The position numbers and the translations under genes were made by a program. The notes below the pieces were generated by a model that was not told the DNA's origin, searched no databases, and worked only from the letters and a program-made list of their open reading frames with translations. Positions 20,752 through 20,760 of a stretch of DNA of 20,760 bases are shown here, in pieces (position 1 is the stretch's first letter; every line of letters begins with the position of its first letter). The DNA is taken from the NCBI GenBank assembly GCA_964471565.1, contig CAYYFK010000011.1:1-20760 (forward strand), given 5' to 3'. Origin of the DNA: JABIBT01 sp964471565 (GTDB lineage: Archaea > Nanobdellota > Nanobdellia > SCGC-AAA011-G17 > PNOQ01).

Positions 20752-20760
20752 TTTTAAACA

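Noticed and set aside
1..20760. CRISPR array, insertion sequence, integrase site or defence system
   Set aside because: I see no regularly spaced repeats, transposase or terminal inverted repeats. Nearly all space is taken by housekeeping genes.

Overview
The window is a compact, A+T-rich archaeal chromosome segment (about one third G+C by eye). I read 36 protein genes, one of them apparently broken, and two tRNA genes. Archaeal markers are the gene set (eS4, eL32, eL19, eL34, eL14, eS17, Alba, prefoldin alpha, RNase P Rpp29, archaeal primase), TATA-box promoters and largely leaderless transcripts. Small proteins, overlapping genes, a single-chain cysteine-free primase and the loss of nucleotide-kinase genes from the ribosomal cluster suggest a reduced-genome DPANN lineage (Nanoarchaeota, Woesearchaeota or Pacearchaeota-like). 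That placement is inference.

Region 1 (187-14675) is the archaeal ribosomal protein supercluster, all on the + strand: uL3-uL4-uL23-uL2-uS19-uL22-uS3-uL29-aIF1-Rpp29-uS17-uL14-uL24-eS4-uL5-uS14-uS8-uL6-eL32-eL19-uL18-uS5-uL30-uL15-SecY-DUF106-eL34-eL14. Neighbours mostly overlap by a few bases or sit 1-4 bases apart. A TATA box sits just before uL3 and another before the DUF106 gene. The order is canonical, but adk (normally after secY), cmk (normally between eL34 and eL14) and cbf5 (normally after eL14) are absent.

Region 2 (14662-16856, + strand) continues with information-processing genes: prefoldin alpha, a PriS-like primase fused to a PriL-CTD-like domain, eS17 and Alba. Primase and eS17 each have their own TATA box. 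Together with region 1 this groups translation, protein export, chaperone, replication priming and chromatin functions.

Region 3 (16931-20760) is mixed-strand: a CPA2/Kef-type antiporter with a TrkA-N domain (+), tRNA-CAU (-), a SpoIIE/RsbU-like PPM phosphatase (+), and a leftward unit of tRNA-Ala(GGC), a Nudix gene carrying a frameshift and an in-frame TAG, and a HIT-family hydrolase. Convergent genes here are packed to 1 nt or share stop-codon bases.

Points most worth a second look are the cysteine-free fused primase, the damaged Nudix gene in a window where none of 36 genes ends in TAG, the CAU tRNA with G at position 37, the loss of adk and cmk, and hairpins next to the Alba and eL14 ribosome binding sites. 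I see no CRISPR array, mobile element or defence system, and nothing I would call a wholly new system.
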